From Malurus cyaneus samueli (lineage: Eukaryota; Chordata; Aves; Passeriformes; Maluridae): a DNA stretch of 64,000 bases. Positions 41,301 to 51,400 of this stretch are shown here, one piece after another; the stretch's first letter is position 1, and every line of letters starts with the position of its first letter. The position numbers and the translations under genes are program-made. The notes under the pieces were generated by a model. The model saw only the letters and a program-made list of their open reading frames with translations. It was not told the origin of the DNA and searched no databases. The DNA lies in contig CM019216.1 of the NCBI GenBank assembly GCA_009741485.1, forward strand, positions 54,664,918 to 54,728,917, given 5' to 3'.

Positions 41301-43177
41301 TGGTAATTGCTTGAGACTGAAGCATTTTTAGCTTGTTTCTTCTCTAGCTTTTAGATGGTTTCTTTTTTCAGCTTGGTAAATAAAGAACTTGTGATGATTA
41401 GGTCAGTTCAAGGGATAAAGTTATCCTGGCATAATTAGCATCTTAAGATGAGCCTTCCAGCCCGACTGACGTGGGTTTTTTTATATCCTGAGCTGGTATG
41501 TCTGCTCTCACAAGCTTCCAGACAGTGCAACAGCAGCAGTATTCACTGAGGAAAACAAAAAGAATTTGGCCATAGAGTCTAGAACCATCATCCTGTATTA
41601 TACAAAGGGAAAAGGATCTAGGCAAAATTGGGGAAGCATATCAGTGTTTTCAGCACAGATGTTACAAACACAACCCATGAAAAATTCCTATCGTATGGTT
41701 ACAAAAGTGCAAATGGACTAAATTCAGTCATACTTCATGGGGTGTTTTTTGCAGTATGGGAATTAAATAAGGAGGCAAAGAGACTTTTAACATCTTCCCT
41801 GCATCTGCAGATGTGTTCCTGGTCATTAGCATCATTAGTTTGCAAGAAAGCTTGGATTCCCCAAGCTCCTGATAAACTTTCAAACTCCATAAGGTGGGGG
41901 TCAATAGTGAATCATGATGAGATAAAGCAACTCAGGTACATTTGCTCTCAGACTTCTAAATTTTGAACTCCACTATGGCACTGTTTACGGGTTTTATTTT
42001 TAACAGATTTTGGAGGTTATTTCTATTCTGCTTTCCTTTTGTGCAGGGAGTGGCAAAAGGACTTCCATAAGGTATCATATAGTACAGGTGACAGGCCTGA
42101 GAGCATGGGGAAAATGTAGGGACATGGGTTTGAAAGGTTGCTCTTAGTACCTGTTTAAATAATTAGATATTAGCTTAGAGATATTTACACATGTAAGAAC
42201 ATAATGAAAGATAAAGTGATTTTTCAAAGGTACACCATAGAAAATATGGTTTTGTATATGAAATGAATGTGAAGTTCAGTCTGAGTGTTGTGACATCTAA
42301 AAGGCACATTTTTGACATAAACAGAGGTTATTTTAGATTTGCAGAGAAGAGGTTGGAAGAGCTAGAGAAGGAGGAAAAATTTCCTGGTGATGAAAGAAGG
42401 TATCATCTGATCCCTTGCTGAAGTTAGAGACTTATAACTGTGCTGGTAGAAATAGGACATATTTCAGAGAGCTTGTTCAAAACAAAAAGTACATGACCAA
42501 ATCAGGAACTACTCTGCTTCCTGACAAACTCTGGATTACCATGCAGTTTTCTGGGCTTTAAGGTAAATGGAATTCTTTAAACAAGTCAGGTGAAACATTA
42601 GAAGGAAATTGCTTTGAAAGAAAACCAGATATATTGAAGCTTCTGTTAAAGCTTTTGTAGTCACGGATCCTCCTGAGGAATGAGTGCAGAATTCATGTTT
42701 GATAGTGAGAGGGGGATGGCAAAAACATCACATCCATGCTAAAGAATGAGAAGGAATTTGGACTGACCCTTCTAGGGCAGCTGCGTACCACAAACCAGAT
42801 GGACATGAAACCATAGTTCATACACATAGCAGAGCTGTGGGAAACAAAGCAGAGCATATGGAAAACAAAATGTCTATCCTAAACTGCTTTGGAGACACAG
42901 AGAGAAGCTGAGATTGCATTTTGGGTGAAGGAGCAGGAGTACGAAAACACAGAACTACACTAGAAGCGTTAGGAGTTTTCCGAGGTAAAATCCCAGCCAA
43001 GGGGAAAAGACCCTTGGCAGCATCGCAGGAATCAGCAGCTCTCCCGCATGTCTTTTGCCCATTATTGCATTTACTCAGAAGTCTTAATCAAGCAGGTCTG
43101 TGACAGATGGGATGTTGGGGACATGCCCAGACACAAGAATGCAAGCAGTGGAAGCGTGTTTGGGAGTCATGGGCATA

Positions 43178-43185
43178 ATGCAAAT
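43178..43185 (+). promoter_or_regulatory. Octamer (ATGCAAAT) upstream of VIP
   Basis: A perfect POU octamer lies about 4.5 kb before the inferred VIP start. The human VIP tissue-specific enhancer is reported at a similar distance and uses octamer-like AT-rich sites. A single octamer can arise by chance, so this is only a candidate. Confidence 0.2.
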
Positions 43186-43757
43186 GTTACAGTGACTTTT
43201 TAAAACTGGTTTTCAAAATTGTCTCACAGTCACAATGCAAAGGTACTACCTGGAACAGGAGGAACTTGTTCAATGGTGCAGAGAATATCATGTTTATTTT
43301 ATATAATTTCCATGTTGCAGGAATCTGCTTCAGTTAATGACTCTGCTCTGAGGATCCACACTTGTGACCTGAAAGTAGGACTCCAAAACGATGAGAGAGG
43401 AAATGAAGGCTCCTCTGTTCCACCTGTGTGTCTCTCCCACAGCCTGGGAACTGAGGAGACAAGCAATCTTCTCCTGAATATTTCTGTTGCAGAAAGCAAC
43501 TAATGAGACTTTGACTGAAAAATATTTGTCTGTGTTTTATTCTGCTTGTCCTCATATTTTTGAGGCTGTAGAACTCACTCAGGCTAAAGGTAAGATAGAA
43601 TGTGGATTGTGTTTTTGAAATACAACCTACCTAAAAGAACAAACGGATGGTTTTCTTATTTCTTCTGAGAAACATTCAGAGATAGCTGCAAAGAAAGCAA
43701 AGCTGGAACAAGTTCCAGCATTTTCATTTCAGCATTTCATCCATTTTTTTAAACCAG

Positions 43758-43875
43758 GTGATATTGAGGAATATGAATATTTATGGGAGAGTGGGATCCA
43801 GCAGTGCAACATGATGCTGAGAGCAGATATTGGAGAATATGATAATCATGCTATTGAAGGATTACCGAAGGGCAG
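43758..43875 (+). other. Exon-like open segment of unknown identity
   Basis: The 118-base segment has an acceptor-like TTTTTTTAAACCAG before it and a donor-like CAG|GTTAGT after it. It reads DIEEYEYLWESGIQQCNM... through to LPKGR. The same frame is open from 43619 to the stop near 43990, about 123 codons, but has no ATG before 43808. The composition (acidic, Trp, Tyr, Cys) looks more protein-like than most open stretches here. I recognise no family. It could be an exon of an unannotated transcript, a decayed pseudogene fragment, or chance. Confidence 0.25.
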
Positions 43876-45586
43876 GTTAGTTTATCGATTTTTAGATTTA
43901 TTTTTTATTCTTCATATACAATTTCTTGAATTTTTTTCTGTTACCTCTTTTGTGAAAGTTGAAAAAGCTGTTAGGTTAGCTGATGAGTAGTAGTGCGCCA
44001 TCAATCTGTTCTGTAAGCTCTCAAAACTCATGGATCAATGTGATGTGGCCATGGGATCAAAGGCAGGGTTTCTGAACTCATCTGCAGGAACATGAGCTGT
44101 AAAGCACAAGGGACGTTCTGCTAACCTGATGACTCGTAAGAGAGATCTCATGAGTCAGTAAAAGTTTCCCTTTCTGATAGAATATGAAAGTCCTAAAATA
44201 AGTATTGCCAAACAAAACGTTACTTCTATTTCGGATGTAATCCTCTTTTTAAAATACAATTACATGATAAATTTGGTTAATGCTAAGCAGGTTCTTCATG
44301 GAACTAAGCAGACTTCTCTCATCTAAGGGTTTAGCTTTGAGAGATTTTTAGCACATAAATTTCAGAACAGTTTTACATGCTAAAAATAGTAATCAAATCT
44401 AACTAACAAACCTAAGAACTTCCAAATTTCTTACCCCAGATGATTTAGCTATTTTAGGTAATACTTGATTTATATAGATTTATATATACATCACACAAAT
44501 TTGTATAAAAATGGTAAGATAAACTTTCAGACAACGTCTGCTCTTTGCTTCGTCTTATTTAATTGGTTTTCCATCATTCCTAAATATAACAATTTTAGAA
44601 CTGTAACTTTCTTTGATTGCCTGCTTTATAAAGTGGAACATTAGAGAAGAAATTGAAGCAAAAATGGAGAGTAACCAAAAGACATTTGATAACACATAGA
44701 ATAAGCATAAAACGTTCAGTAAATGTGAAGGTGCTACATAAAAACCACTGAAAAATTGACTTCTCAGGAAGTGGGAAGTCTTGCCTGTGTTTAGTTATTA
44801 TCCTGGAGCAGCCCCCAAACACTATTTTCTCCCAAGTGACAGTTTCCTGAGAGGGCAGAGTTTTTGCCAGTAGAAAACAGTGGGAGCATTCATCTGAAAA
44901 CGGTTCATCTGCCTAGAACTTAGAGGACTTAGCACGTCAGTGGAAAAGGGTCTTCTTTTCTCCATCTGTCTGTTTAAAAATAATTTATTTTTTTTCTACT
45001 TACACTTATCAAAACTTATTTCAATGTGGAAATAGTAGTGTATTTAAGCTTCTGGGGAAAAAAAATGGAAAAAAAGGAATTTGGATTGGCATCCCAAACC
45101 CCTGTCAGTCATCCCAAACCAACCTCTTTCATTGAAAATCCTCTCAAGAAATGTGAGGAAGGACTAAGGAGAAAGGGGGAGGTGACATCTCTTCTTCGTA
45201 TATCTTCAAGAGAGGGAACAGTGGGTTGCAACAGGGTGCAGAACGGAAAGCCAGATAATTGTTAGCACAGCCGAGGAGTGTCTGGGCCATTTGGGGTCAA
45301 TTCAAAGCTCCACTGGAGATTTCCTGCGTAAACAGGAGGAACCATTTGATCTCCCTATGACTCCGTTTCTTGTCCATAGAATAGAGAAAATGAATGGTAT
45401 TGTAGAACTAGATGCACTACAGATTTCTCAGACCTTTAAGGGGGCTATAGGGAGGTTTCTTTATCAACACTGTCACCCCTATAGAGAGGTTCTGAGGCCA
45501 TTTTAGCCAGTCCGACAGCATGTTCTCCAACCGAGTGCACTACCTGCAAAGGGGAAGAAAGTTACAGCAAACCATTTACCAGGCGT

Positions 45587-45648
45587 GGTAGGTACGGGAG
45601 GGTGAGTGCGGTACGGTACATCGCAGCACTGTGTGGTACAGTACGGTA
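45587..45648. repeat. Cluster of GGTAC / GTACGGTA motifs
   Basis: About 60 bases carry repeated GGTACGG / GGTACA / GTACGGTA words at irregular spacing on the left edge of the GC-rich block. It looks like a degenerate short tandem repeat. No function is implied. Confidence 0.5.
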
Positions 45649-45970
45649 AGAACGCACTGATTTGTCAATTCTTCCCCTATTTTTAAGCAGTGAAGTTTAT
45701 ATACATCTGCTCAGAGCATGCAGCCACCCATACTGCACACACATAGCAACTGGCAGCAGACTTGTTTTTCCCATATCTCTTAGGCTGAATCGGCTGTTCC
45801 CCTCCTCCCTCCCAGGGACCGCAGTCCGCAGGACTCCTGCGAGACCCCTTCTACACGCTGCTGTGCTAACTGGCGCGCTAGCGCTAGAAGGAAACTTCTT
45901 TCTTCTCCGCTTCCCTCTGCCAGCAGCGTTTGGCTTTTCCCGCAGCGGCGCCCTCGGCGGGAGCGGGACT

Positions 45971-45994
45971 GAGGAGGAGGAGGAGGAGGAGGAG
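45971..45994. repeat. (GGA)n microsatellite
   Basis: About eight GAG/GGA triplets lie in the left part of the GC-rich block. Confidence 0.93.
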
Positions 45995-47122
45995 AGGGGC
46001 TGGGGAGCAGGGGCAGCCGCGGCCCCTCGAACACTCCCTGGCCGCGGGGTCCCGAGAGCCGCCTCCCCTCGCCCCTCGCTGCTCCGGGCCAGGACACTGG
46101 GCAACCGCAGTGCCCCAGCCGCGAGTCCCTACGGCACCCAGGAGATGGGTTTCTCCTTCCTCTCTCTTCTTTCAAGTAGTTGCGTGGAGTCCACTGCACT
46201 TCCCCAGGTCGTGAATACGGCCCTAGCTGGGATATTTCTGAGATACGGTGCCATTGATGCTCATCCCGCCATTCCAGAGCAGAATAGCTTCTTCGACCCC
46301 TAGTTATGCATTAACAAGGGGAAAATTTCCTGAAATTAGACTACTGCAGGAACTCTGGTTTTAGTCACAGCTGTCATCTGAGAAACAAATTTCCAGGCAT
46401 TTTTAATCTAATTCACTTATTCTTTATGTAACTGAATTAGAAAATGTGATTAGGCATCACAGAATCTTCGGCATTGAGCCTGCCTAACCTTTAGTGAAAC
46501 ATGAAACAGAAAAACTTATTAGAAGTAAGAAGAAATGGTGAAATCGTCTGTATGGATTTGGTACAATCATTACTGACCGAGTAGGAGGATTAGAGGCACA
46601 AAAGCTTCAAAAAAAAAAAAAAAAAAAACCAAACAAACCAAAAAAAGGATAATGACCTTTACAGCTGATTTTCTTCTGTGATTGTTAGGCAAATATTTCG
46701 GGAGAAGACACGGTGCGACACTGAAGAGGGGCTTGTTGGAGCAGCCTTGTCCAGCCGGCCCGCCCGCGGGTCCCACGCCCACTTTCCGTGTGTTCCTTTC
46801 CCTGATGCCCAGAGATCTCTCCGAGGCAGGGAAAATTGGAAGGAGAAAATCAAAGGCTTGAGAGTGATTCTCCCTTGCTGTGGCATACCCGAGGTTTGGG
46901 CTTAAGACACCCTAGAAGGAAGAGCGAATCTCTCTCCCGCTCAGGGGCGTTTGACATAAGCCCCGTGCCGGCGCTGGGATCCGAGGAACCGTCACAAGCA
47001 CTCTCCGTGCTTGGCTGCACCAAGCGGCGCAGGGATCTCGGGGTTCATCAGTTTTCCCTGAACACTCACGTAGTTGAAACAAAATAGCCAAAAGTAGAAA
47101 ACACCCCGACACCTGCTAAAAT

Positions 47123-47147
47123 AAAAAAAAAAAAAAAAAAAAAAAAA
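47123..47147. repeat. Poly(A) tract, 25 bases
   Basis: A pure A run lies about 570 bases upstream of the VIP TATA box. No retroposon body is evident beside it. Confidence 0.93.
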
Positions 47148-47635
47148 GTAGAAAATTTTGTTTTTCAGACCAACTCCCTGCGGGAACCCCCGTCAGGGAC
47201 TTGTATGTGGCAGGGACGGAAAGGGACCAGCTTAGCATGGAAACACTGCGGGAGAGCTGGGGAAAGGAGCAACCCCGGGGCGGGGAAGGGGGCTCTTCTG
47301 GGAAGCACGGGTGGGGGAGCGTGGGGGAGAGCGGAGGGCCCCGAGGGAGTGCAGCCACCTTCCCTGCGGCTATCACGGGTGCGGACAGGGATGCGCGGGG
47401 AGGTGTGCCCCCCGCAGACCCCGACGGCCGCCCGCTCTCCCGCCTGGAGAGGCGGAATCACCCCTTCGACGGGGCTCCGCTCCCCCAAAACTATGTCATT
47501 AACATAAATCAAATAATGGCCGGGAGTGGGAGGGGGGAAGAGGGGAAGGGGGAAGAGGTGGGGTACGCGACTGCTCATGAGTTAAATATAAGTCTCTGAC
47601 TGTCCTGAACAAAGCGACCGTCCCCTTGGGAAGGG

Positions 47636-47696
47636 TGACGTCTCTCCAGTAACGTGATTGCTTCTTCGGAAGCAGAAACGTGTAAACGCTATAAAA
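47636..47696 (+). promoter_or_regulatory. VIP: VIP core promoter: CRE, GTGATTGC element and TATA box
   Basis: TGACGTCT at 47636-47643 is a cAMP response element, GTGATTGC follows at 47654-47661, and TATAAAA lies at 47690-47696. The human VIP promoter, as I recall it, has the same three elements in the same order: a GTGACGTCT CRE near -70, then GTGATTGC, then CTATAAAA. The CRE binds CREB and makes VIP responsive to cAMP and neuronal activity. An A in CTCAGAG at 47720, 30 bases below the TATA box, is the best transcription-start candidate. Confidence 0.85.
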
Positions 47697-47719
47697 CGCG
47701 GCGGCGCGGCGGGCAGCTC

Positions 47720-47881
47720 AGAGCGTGCGGCGAGACGGAGCTCTCCTCTTCATCCTCATCCTCCTCCTCCTCAGCCTCTGCCGCCGCCCCGGCAGCCGTG
47801 CAGCGGAGCAGGGCTCACTCACCCCAGCACCGCTCCGCTCCGCGCCCGCCCAGCCAGACCCATCGACGGACTCGCGGCTCC
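47720..47881 (+). other. VIP: VIP exon 1 (5' UTR)
   Basis: The start is inferred from the TATA position and the end is set by a donor, GGCTCC|GTGAGTAAC. The length of about 162 bases is close to that of the human non-coding first exon. The exon carries a pyrimidine-rich TCATCCTCATCCTCC tract. No upstream ATG that would compete is evident. Confidence 0.75.
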
Positions 47882-48328
47882 GTGAGTAACTTTCTCCCCG
47901 TCACAGCGGCAACTTCTCAGCGGATCAGGAAGGATGTCCCCGTCCTGTATCCCCGCTCCTCTTCTCCCTTCCCGGACCTGCAGGGAAGGCGTCCCGGCCA
48001 TCGGGAGAGGGGAGAATTTCTGAAAGCCCAGGGCAGCCGGGGCGGGACCCTCCCTTGTCAGCGCTTCAGTCGCTGAGCCCCGAGCACCGCTGCCCCTCGC
48101 ACCGGGCCGGGGGTCGCTTTTTGGGATGCCAGCTCTCCCTGACCGCGAGCATCTCCCCGCCATCGCGACCCGGCTGGCCGTCATGGTCTCTCGGGACAGG
48201 GACCGGGGGCAGGAAGCGGGGCCGGGCAGTCTGTCGGCGCCCGGGGGACCCCGTGCGGCGGGCGGCGGTGCGGGCGGTGCGGCGGTGCGCGGTGCGGTCG
48301 GTCGGGCGGCTGCCTCTTCCCTCCGCAG
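47882..48328 (+). other. VIP: VIP intron 1
   Basis: The 447-base GC-rich intron runs from GTGAGT to CTTCCCTCCGCAG. It contains tandem GCGGTGCGG words around 48250-48300. Nothing else is recognised. Confidence 0.8.
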
Positions 48329-48337
48329 GTGGCGGCC

Positions 48338-48444
48338 ATGGAGCACCGCGGCGCCTCCCGCTCCTCCTCGCCCTCGCCTCCTCAGCCCTCTGCTGGCGGG
48401 CGCGGGCGCTGCCCCGCGGGGCGCCGCCTTCCTCCCGTGCCGCG
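48338..48444 (+). CDS. VIP: VIP coding exon 2 (start and signal peptide; frame-disrupted)
   Basis: The exon begins at 48329 after CTCCGCAG, and its ATG sits in a strong Kozak context (GGCGGCCATGG). MEHRGAS is read from 48338. The hydrophobic signal core [18 protein letters not shown] is read from 48361 in the +1-shifted frame, RGAAF is read from 48417 in a third frame, and VPR returns to the first. Three single-base losses therefore cancel in net frame. Read straight through, the first frame stays open but has no hydrophobic core. The expected donor after CCGCG reads GAAGG rather than GTAAGG. The rest of the gene is sound, so sequence error in GC-rich DNA is the likeliest cause. Confidence 0.75.
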
Positions 48445-51400
48445 GAAGGCCCGCTCCGCTCCGCGCTGCGCTCCGCGCTCCCAGCCCCGCTCCGCGCCCC
48501 TCCGGCCCGCAGGGGCCTGCCCAGCCCCGCCCGGTGCCCGAAGGGCTGTCAGAAGCGCCGTCCTTCGCTGGCGCCCTCGACGTCGGGGCGTTCGCCCGGG
48601 AGCGGTGCACCCAGCGGGCAGGGTGCGAGGGGTCCCCGCGGCCAGGCTGCCCTCAGGCGTGTCCCGGCTGGCGGCCGCCGAGCCCACCCTGTAAAAGCCC
48701 CCGGGACACGCACGCATCTCCCGAGGCGGCTGCAGCACGGGCTGGGTCGCGGTGACCGGGGGATGTGGTCACGGTGAGCCCTGGGACTTGAGCGGGTCCG
48801 TGGGAGCAGAGCGGAGGATGCGCTTTGTACCGCTGCATGCTTCGGCTGAAGTTGCTGTTAGCGGTCCAGCTAAACTAATGATGGCAGGACGGTACGGTTT
48901 GCGTTTAGGTAAGAGGAACATAAGGTGTAAAAGGACAAATGAAAAGCAGTGCGGGAAAACAACACAATGATTCCCAAAAGGTGTGACTTGAGCCCGTTCA
49001 TTTTACACAGCAACTTTGCATGGGTTTTTATTTCCACCAGACAGAAGACTTGCATGGGGCAAGTCAGATACCAAGTGGTGCTGATAGTGACTGTAGGATT
49101 ACGAGGGCTTAGTTTTAGCAAGTGATTTTTGCATGTCATCACACACATGGTTTTCCTACAGCTGTGGAAGCTTGTCTGCCACAGAACATAAGAGCAGCGA
49201 GAAGGAATATCTGATGCCCAACTACTGCTATGCAGTCAGTTTGCCCCTGATAAAATATGACACATCTTAAGAAAACATCGTTTGCAAAAATGTGAAGTAA
49301 CTGTACATCAGTTTATACAGAGCAATTGCCATGATTCATTTTAAGAGATTAAACGCGAACATTTCTTAGCTTCTAACATGAGAGAATAAAAACATGTCGA
49401 GATACGTGACCTGCACTTTGTATTTAGTTTGAAGTTCTTGGTGTATTTGCTTTCTTTGGAGAAGGTCTGGGAACTGTTTCATTCTGGATTTCAATGCACA
49501 TCTTAAATCTTCACTAGGAAGTAAGTACATCACAGAAAACAGTTTTCACTTTGCATGGGTGGAGGCTGTTAATTCCATCCATCATTTATTCAAAATATAG
49601 TTGCTAGGAAAAGCTTCATGGTTGTCACTTGTGCTGTGACTGTCATACATTATGCACAGGAATAAATTCTGTTCAATCACAACATTTATCTAGAAAACAT
49701 GCATTTGAGAGAAGAATCTGTTATATCAATTAATCTAAAATTACACATGGATTCTACCTGAAAGTGAGTCCTGTTTTATCCAGACTTCTTTAAAATGCCT
49801 CACAGATTGAAGTAATAGATGTGCATTGTGACAGAAGCCAGAATGTAAGCATCAGTAAAATATCGCATGTCCTCAGCTAGCGTACTTTTTATGGTTTCTT
49901 TCTCCAACAGATTGGGAAACAGAATGCCATTTGATGGAGCCAGTGAACCTGACCATGCCCGTGGGTCATTAAAGTCAGAATCAGATATTTTGCAGAATGC
50001 ACTACCTGAAAATGAGAAATTCTATTTTGATCTGTCCAGAATTATTGATAGGTGAGTTTCTTTATTATCATAATACAAAAGGTGATTGACTACTTGATTT
50101 CTGCCAAAAAATCATTCACATTTTCAAACAGAGATAGGAAAGGAAGACTCAGTTACAGAAGAAAATCCCACAGCCACTGCTTAAATACAGGTAGCAGTAG
50201 GGATGTCGGCAGAAATATTGATTGTTTTGCCATTCTGGCATGATGAATGCATTCACTTTCCAGGATGGGCTAAAAAGTATATTGTGAAAATCTGGAAGTT
50301 ATTTTCTGAAATTAGTTTAATTTTATATGTATAATAGATAAATTAAGGAAAGCAGTATGTTTACAAAATGAACATTATCAAAATTATATGAACCCAGGCT
50401 GTATTGTAGAGTTTATTTATTGTCCATTTCAGAAATGCAAGGCAAGCTGATGGAATTTTCACCAGTGTCTACAGCCATCTTTTGGCTAAACTTGCTGTGA
50501 AGAGATATCTCCATTCGCTTATTAGAAAACGAGTTAGGTGAGGTGACACTTACATTAGGAAGATGTTTTTTTTTCCTAGCTGGCTGCATTGGCAATTTTT
50601 TAACCCTTTCTCTATCCAAGTTCTCCTTTTTGTTATTTAGAGATAATGAAAGAGAAGCTGGTATAATCATGGGGTACCTGAAAATCCTATATAAGTCCTT
50701 AGTGGTATTACTAAATGAGTATGTTACTATTTATTCCTGACCCAGCTGTGAGAGGTAGAGCAACAGACACTGCACAAAGCATGGATAATGTATACTGGAA
50801 ATATTATAATGATTATCATGCCAATTTGCTAATTCTTTTTTTTTTCTGTTACTGTTTTTACTAACTGGCAGATGAGTGGCAAAAGTACTTAACAACAGTG
50901 AAATGCACAATGAAATCAAGAAACAATTGGTTTACAGTGAAAATGTAAAGGAATAGTTTTTTCCTGCTATAGAGCACATTGCCAGATGTTTGTTTGTGAG
51001 ATCTGTATTGCAACAGGATTCAAGAAAGAATTAGAACAATTCATAGACAAAGGGTCTGGATGCAATTTCCATCAATATTTCCATCCAATACATCAACAAA
51101 CTAATGGACACAGGGTGCTGGGTAGGATCACTGTATACTTTCCTTGTTTTCAAATCCATGAGCAACAAATGCTGCTGAGCCACTATGACGATTCCACTGA
51201 GTCCCTACTTCACATGCTGAAAAACTGAGTAAAAGTTAGGTCCTCCATTTATGTCAGTGCTGTCTTTGTTCCAGATCATACAATTCCAGTTCCTCATATA
51301 CTGTAAACTAACATAGACCATTTAAAACAGAACACCCTGACATTTCCTAAGACTGTGTATGAGAAAAACCCTCCAGGTTTGGTTTTCATTAGCTATGTTT

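Larger units (their letters stand above)
34120..43600. other. Intergenic DNA between MYCT1 and VIP
   Basis: This AT-rich DNA holds no recognised gene. Open frames of about 150 codons at 34122-34583 and 40223-40672 match no family I know, lack exon or promoter context and are probably chance. The one clear insertion is the LTR at 37787-38380. A short (CA)n run lies at 35265-35279. Confidence 0.65.
45780..48780. promoter_or_regulatory. GC-rich, CpG-rich block over the VIP promoter
   Basis: Two CpG-dense segments (about 45.8-46.15 and 46.7-48.75 kb) are separated by an AT-rich interval with poly(A) tracts (46611-46628). The right segment covers the VIP promoter, exon 1 and exon 2. The left one holds a (GGA)8 run (45971-45994) and could be an upstream promoter or only a GC-rich patch. 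Long open frames on both strands here reflect base composition (few stop codons) and are not called as genes. Confidence 0.7.

Noticed and set aside
43219..43503. 94-codon open frame just before the exon-like segment
   Set aside because: An acceptor-like TTGCAG lies inside it, but the frame ends at a stop with no donor and cannot be joined in phase with the segment at 43758 with any confidence.
45662..46303. 213-codon plus-strand open frame in the CpG-rich patch
   Set aside because: The low-complexity Glu run comes from the GGA repeat, no family is recognised and frames are open on both strands for compositional reasons.
48338..48444. VIP as a pseudogene
   Set aside because: All exons encoding PHI, VIP and propeptides are open with proper splice sites and a preserved promoter; only the GC-rich exon 2 is disturbed.
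47819..48610. 263-codon open frame on the minus strand
   Set aside because: It lies antisense to VIP exon 1 to exon 2 in GC-rich DNA where stop codons are rare, and its Ala/Arg/Gly-rich composition is typical of such shadows.
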